Assembly: GCA_032718475.1 (NCBI GenBank)
Contig: JAUCBJ010006931.1
Span: 1-43,863, forward strand
Length of the DNA: 43,863 nucleotides
Source: Nemertoderma westbladi
Lineage: Eukaryota > Xenacoelomorpha > Nemertodermatida > Nemertodermatidae
Direction: 5' to 3'
Both the position numbers and the translations under genes were made by a program. The notes beneath the pieces were generated by a model. That model was not told the DNA's origin. It searched no databases and saw only the letters and a program-made list of their open reading frames with translations. Shown here one piece after another: positions 39,670 through 43,863 of the stretch. The first letter of the stretch is position 1. Each line of letters starts with the position of its first letter.

Positions 39670-41923
39670 ATAACGGATATAGCTTCTTTATTGCAGTAAG
39701 CAATAAAGTTGAAGTACCGGTCAACCGGTAAACCTGAACGGTGTATCTGTAGGTCAGTAGGCCCAACTGCCAGAACCGGTACTGCCGTAGGCCCGTAGGT
39801 CCAACTGCCAGAACCGGTACTTCTGTAGGTCCGTAGGCCTAACTGTCCTAACCGGTACTTCCCGTATAAGTACAGCAGTATTATTCGATTTGATTATATA
39901 TGCCGGTAGGTCTTAATAATTAATCGGGGACGCCTGGTTTTTATTGGGATTTTACTTAGGCCTATTTCTGTCAGTTTTATTTATTTGTAGGCCAGTATTG
40001 AGCAGAAGGCGTGTAAGCCTGATCAGATTGTGCAGACAATTTGTAGGTTGAACTGTTGTCTGATTGCTGTTAGGTCTGAACGGATTGCAGTGTGTGTAGA
40101 TCACCTGTCCGATAAAGAACGGTTAGGAAGTAGGGGCAGCGAATGCTGTAAGGTAAACCCCCAACTAAAGAATAAGTCGTACTACTGGGTTAGAACGCAT
40201 ACTACCTAATTATTTCGGAGTCTGCATGTCCTGTAGTTTATTTAGGCTTGAGAGTAGTCTGCCATCGTTGAGTCTGTACTTTGTTTGTGTAAGTCTGTAC
40301 GGGTAGCGTATAATATTTATTTAGATAATTTGTAGGCTGGATAGTTGTCTGGCTGTTATTAGGTCTGAACGGATTGCAGCGTGTGTAGATCACTTGTCCG
40401 ATAAAGAACGGTTAGGAAGTAGGGGCAGCGAATGCTGTAAGGTAAACCCCCAACTAAAGAATAAGTCGTACTACTGGGTTAGAACGCATACTACCTAATT
40501 ATTTCGGAGTCTGCATATACCGTAGTTTGTTTAGGCTTGATAGTAGTCTGTCAGTGTTCGGTCTGCATTTTGTTTGAGTAGTTTGTACGCGTAGCGTAAT
40601 ATTTATTATTCAGAGTTTATGCGATTATTCGCAACATTCATTCCCCAAGTTTGTTCCTACAATAATTGTGTTTGTTATACATACCGCTATAGTTAAATTA
40701 ACCCCGGTACTACACGGGCTGCTTGGCGTAGGTAAAGACTGGTGATTTTGTGCATCGGTCACTCCAGCAGATGCCGTGGTTCTTTTAGCTGTTCAAGTAT
40801 ATTTAACTACAGATTATATGTTATACAAGTACTCGTACCTAATTTAGGGTTTAGTGTACAGTGCTTTCCGAAAGTAATTAGTGTAGGCATTACATTCGTG
40901 TTGTAAAGTGGTTGATAGGCACTTTCGATTAGCTCTATTAACTTCTAGGTGGGAACACTCCGTGATACATAACGTAGTACCTGTAGCGATACGGCTATAG
41001 GTCGTCAGGCGGTGGTATTTTCCTATCTGGACAACGCAGTGTACTTACTACTACGTATTATTTTCAAATACCGCAGTACCCTGTCAGTTGTAATAACCAG
41101 ATTTCTAACCCTTTGTTAGGCTGGTTTGTAGACTTCTTGTAAAATTACCCTAAAAATTAGTATTTTGTGTTTTTTGTAAATTTTTGTGTTTATTTAGAGA
41201 TTGTAATCTCACCCGAATTGTACGTAATTTGTAGTATTAAGTAACTTAGGTAAATTAGTAATTATTTGTTTTAGTGTCCTATAAGTAACACTTCACTGAA
41301 AGCGCACCGCTTTGTGTAGTGATTACTCCCCAGAAATAATAACATTTATTTCAAACATTGACAAAACCCATTAAAACGGGTATATATATATTATAAATCA
41401 AATCTAACGATTTATAAATAGTAGGCCTACCATACAACCATTAGGTCTCCATATCAGTTGGTCTACTGCTCAAATAGCGGTAATAAAGTAAGTAAAGTAA
41501 CCAAGTAACCCTAAAATTCAGAAATTCAATTATTTAAAATAATTGATATACCGGTATTTACGATAGGCCTATTATCTTTATTTCTATAAATTTAGGCTGA
41601 AATTATACCGGTACTTGTAATTAATTCTAGTCCAGAATTATATATACTACAAACTGTAAGCTGTATACCGGTATTCCCGATAGGCCTATTATATATTTAT
41701 ATATATTTGTGCTAAAATTATACCGGTATTCTGTGATAAACCTAGTCTGTAATAATACTTGTTATATATACTATAAGCATACCGGTATTCTAATATATTA
41801 TATATATCACGCTACACTGAGTAGCAGTACCGGTAATTAATTACTAGGCTAGCAGTTAATACTGAGTTACTAGACTTGCTCAGACTGTAATACAGCAGTA
41901 GACATTCAACTGTATACATAAAC
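39670..41923 (+). other. Retroelement leader region (2.2 kb)
   Basis: Untranslated sequence between the LTR and the first ORF. It contains a 289-bp tandem duplication (40041-40618) and many ACCGGT/TAGGCCTA palindromes, mostly at 39715-39860 and 41545-41830. No ORF of note. Confidence 0.5.
40041..40618 (+). repeat. 289-bp tandem duplication in the leader
   Basis: Two copies (about 40041-40329 and 40330-40618). The middle ~115 bp (from TGTCCGATAAAGAACGGTTA to CGGAGTCTGCAT) is almost identical between copies, while the edges differ more. Confidence 0.88.
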
Positions 41924-43474
41924 ATGTCTGATACTAAGCAGAACCTGTCAGACAGTTTATTAGATGTAACTATCTGCGACTCAGATAGAGGCTTAGAACC
42001 GTCTAGTCGTAAGTTCAGTTCACCTCCCACTGTGAGGAAAGTCATCCCTCCAGTAGTAATAAAAGAACCTAGGCTGGTCCAACATCGTAGGTCTGTCATA
42101 GGCACTCGAGCTCAGGTCAAGCGGAACCAAGAAGCAGCGGAACAGCAACAACCCGCGAGCCAAGAACTTATTTCTCAGCGGCCCAACAGCTCCAGTAGTG
42201 AAGATACTGTAGAGCTGACACCCGAACGCGGAGCAAGGATGACGGATGAGGCTTATTCAGATCCCCTTCTCATCCTTCCTGCAGCCGTACTCACTAGGTT
42301 ATTGATCGCTGTGGAAGAACACCAGATCGATTGGGCGAGAAGCCAGCGTTCAACTAGAGATAGTTATGCTGGATACACAAGGGAAGAACTGAAGTCCATG
42401 GTCGAGTCGCAATGGAACTTTCCCGGACCCGGACTCCCGTTTGATTTATCCGAAGCTGCCTGGGAAGACATACACCGGATGGGAGTAGCCGAGGAAACCA
42501 TCGATCCAGCTGTGTGGAAGAGGTCCGCAGCCGGATACGCACAGGGATTCTTCAGCTCTATGGAGCGAGTAGAAAAACAACTGTTACAACAACCTCAAGG
42601 ACCTCAAGAGCAGGGACAGCTGCTTTATCAAGTAAGAGAAAGAATTCTACGAATCAGGTTAATATTATCGGCCTTTGAGGAGGCTTCTAAACGAAGACAA
42701 GACACGTCGTTGCAAGTTGCCGTAAAAACTTGGTTTCAACGGGTGAGTCGCCAGGTTCAAGGAACAGCTCAGTGGAAAGCTCAGCTGGAGGAGCGCTCAA
42801 CCCATGGAGAATCAACAGACGCTACTTATTCCCAAGTGGAAAGTGAAGCGACGGCAGAGAAACCGCATAAGAGGGATGCCATTGACATCTATCTGTCGGA
42901 CTATCAACGTTTTTTAGGTAATGACGAGTTGAGGAGAAGGTTAGAGGGACTTAGCCCTAATAGTGAAGGAACCAAGCTTGTGTTGGATGCCATCGATGTG
43001 GAAATGAGGGCAGCGAATCAGGCTAAATTCGATGAACAACTCCGCATCACACGAGTCCAAGAAGAGCAAGTAAAGAAAAAACGTATAGAAGACAGAAAGA
43101 AAGCGGCAGTGGTAGCTGCAGAAGCAGAAAGAAAAGCGGCAGCGGCAGAGGCAGCAGCAGAGGCAAAAGCGGCAGCGGCAGAAGCAAAAGCGGCAGCGGC
43201 AGAGGCAAAGGCGGCAGAGGCAGCGGCAGAGGCAAAAGCGGCAGAGGCAGCAGCAGAGGCAAAAGCGGCAGCGGCAGCGGCAGAGGCAAAAGCGGCAGCG
43301 GCAGCGGCAGCGGCAGCGGCAGAAGCAAAGGCGGCTGAGGCTGAGAGAAAGGCCGCAGAGGCAGTGGCAGAAGCCGAACGGAGAGCGACTGAAGAAACCA
43401 CCCAATTAGAATTGGAAAACATTCAGGAGAATCAAGACTGCATAAATAAACAGTTAACAGCTAGTAATATGTAG
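41924..43474 (+). CDS. First ORF of the right LTR element, Gag-like, with Ala/Glu/Lys helix
   Basis: 516 aa. The N-terminal ~100 residues look disordered (Ser/Pro/Gln-rich). Residues about 105-300 are helical and could be a capsid-like domain, though I recognise no signature. Residues about 395-490 are repeats of A-E-A-K-A-A type, encoded by GCA/GCG/GAG/AAA simple repeats, expected to form a long single alpha-helix or coiled coil. No zinc knuckle. The Gag reading rests on position after an LTR and leader. It ends at TAG 43472-43474, immediately followed in frame by the next ORF. Confidence 0.55.
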   Translation: MSDTKQNLSDSLLDVTICDSDRGLEPSSRKFSSPPTVRKVIPPVVIKEPRLVQHRRSVIGTRAQVKRNQEAAEQQQPASQELISQRPNSSSSEDTVELTPERGARMTDEAYSDPLLILPAAVLTRLLIAVEEHQIDWARSQRSTRDSYAGYTREELKSMVESQWNFPGPGLPFDLSEAAWEDIHRMGVAEETIDPAVWKRSAAGYAQGFFSSMERVEKQLLQQPQGPQEQGQLLYQVRERILRIRLILSAFEEASKRRQDTSLQVAVKTWFQRVSRQVQGTAQWKAQLEERSTHGESTDATYSQVESEATAEKPHKRDAIDIYLSDYQRFLGNDELRRRLEGLSPNSEGTKLVLDAIDVEMRAANQAKFDEQLRITRVQEEQVKKKRIEDRKKAAVVAAEAERKAAAAEAAAEAKAAAAEAKAAAAEAKAAEAAAEAKAAEAAAEAKAAAAAAEAKAAAAAAAAAAEAKAAEAERKAAEAVAEAERRATEETTQLELENIQENQDCINKQLTASNM

Positions 43475-43863
43475 ATGATGAATCGATCTACTCCCAAAAG
43501 ACAGGGATATACATCATCTGAGGAAGGCGATACCACCGATACTGAAGGCAAGGGAAATAGATCTCGTCTAAGTAGACGTAAAAGAACATTCCACCATCAG
43601 AAATTGCCTGATTTGCCTCCAGCTGTTAGAAGGCAACTAAATAACACCAACTTAGGTAGTACAGAGCCCACAGACCAAATAATTAAAATAGAAAGACTCC
43701 CTACCATAGTAGATGAGCCTGAAATAATTAGGCCTGTTCTTGAAATCACCCCTTCGGTGATAGACACACCTGTGCTCCCTGAAACTACCTCTAAATTCCC
43801 TCTGCATAGCACTAAGCTACCTGTGCCCCGTAGAACTGCCCAGGAGACAGTTCAGGTCCTAGA
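43475..43863 (+). CDS. Second ORF of the right LTR element, partial (runs off the window)
   Basis: At least 129 codons, starting ATGATG directly after the TAG of the previous ORF and in the same frame. The protein is polar and Pro/Thr/Arg-rich (basic LSRRKRTFHH segment near the start). It could be the beginning of a Pol/protease polyprotein reached by stop read-through, or by re-initiation. No catalytic motif appears before the window ends. Confidence 0.5.
   Translation, partial: MMNRSTPKRQGYTSSEEGDTTDTEGKGNRSRLSRRKRTFHHQKLPDLPPAVRRQLNNTNLGSTEPTDQIIKIERLPTIVDEPEIIRPVLEITPSVIDTPVLPETTSKFPLHSTKLPVPRRTAQETVQVL

Noticed and set aside
42941-43422. Long minus-strand ORFs rich in Leu/Cys/Ala/Pro
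   Set aside because: Shadows of the GCA/GCG-rich Ala/Glu/Lys repeats of the plus-strand ORF 41924-43474.

Overview
The window is animal nuclear DNA, AT-rich and full of mobile elements. It contains one confident multi-exon host gene: NDFIP, a NEDD4-family-interacting protein, on the minus strand at 30480-32780. It also has an intronless secreted PAN/C-type-lectin gene (minus, 21738-22517). Frequent TAGGCCTA and ACCGGT palindromes, long G/C homopolymers, several LINE remnants and minisatellites suggest a marine invertebrate. I cannot name the species.

The centrepiece is a nearly complete Maverick/Polinton (adintovirus-like) element at 4520-20679 (16,160 bp). It has ~1.1 kb terminal inverted repeats (TIRs) and a perfect 6-bp target-site duplication, CAGTGG. 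It sits inside an older LINE whose reading frame resumes on the far side (3951-4519, then 20686-20896). The plus strand carries protein-primed PolB, a two-repeat TBP-like protein, a packaging ATPase, a one-pass membrane peptide, an adenovirus pX-like peptide, a small basic protein, a DDE integrase with a broken chromodomain, two tandem penton-like proteins, a basic core-like protein, a double-jelly-roll major capsid protein and an adenain-like protease. A ~570-aa gene of unknown function, split by one frameshift, runs inward from the right TIR on the minus strand. The two TIRs carry the same CCAAT/TATA promoter-like block, so the early-type PolB transcript and the unknown gene probably share promoter sequence. 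PolB, integrase and the unknown gene each carry one apparent +1 frameshift, and the core-like gene has a TAG near its start. The copy is therefore decayed or contains assembly errors.

Both window edges belong to one LTR-retroelement family. At the left are a degenerate 3'-terminal ORF with a CCHC zinc knuckle (24-1313), a short purine tract and an LTR (1392-2625). At the right are a related LTR (38508-39669), a 2.2-kb leader with a 289-bp tandem duplication, a 516-aa Ala/Glu/Lys-rich ORF (41924-43474) and a second ORF in the same frame after a TAG, running off the edge.

Between these lie two minisatellites around the lectin gene, a 1.26-kb foldback element with CACGTG arrays in the NDFIP intron, G/C-ended MITE-like DNA, at least three other LINE fragments (34.2 kb, 35.1-36.0 kb, 38.0-38.3 kb), and long stretches (24.6-30.5, 32.8-34.2 and 36.8-38.0 kb) where I see no genes.
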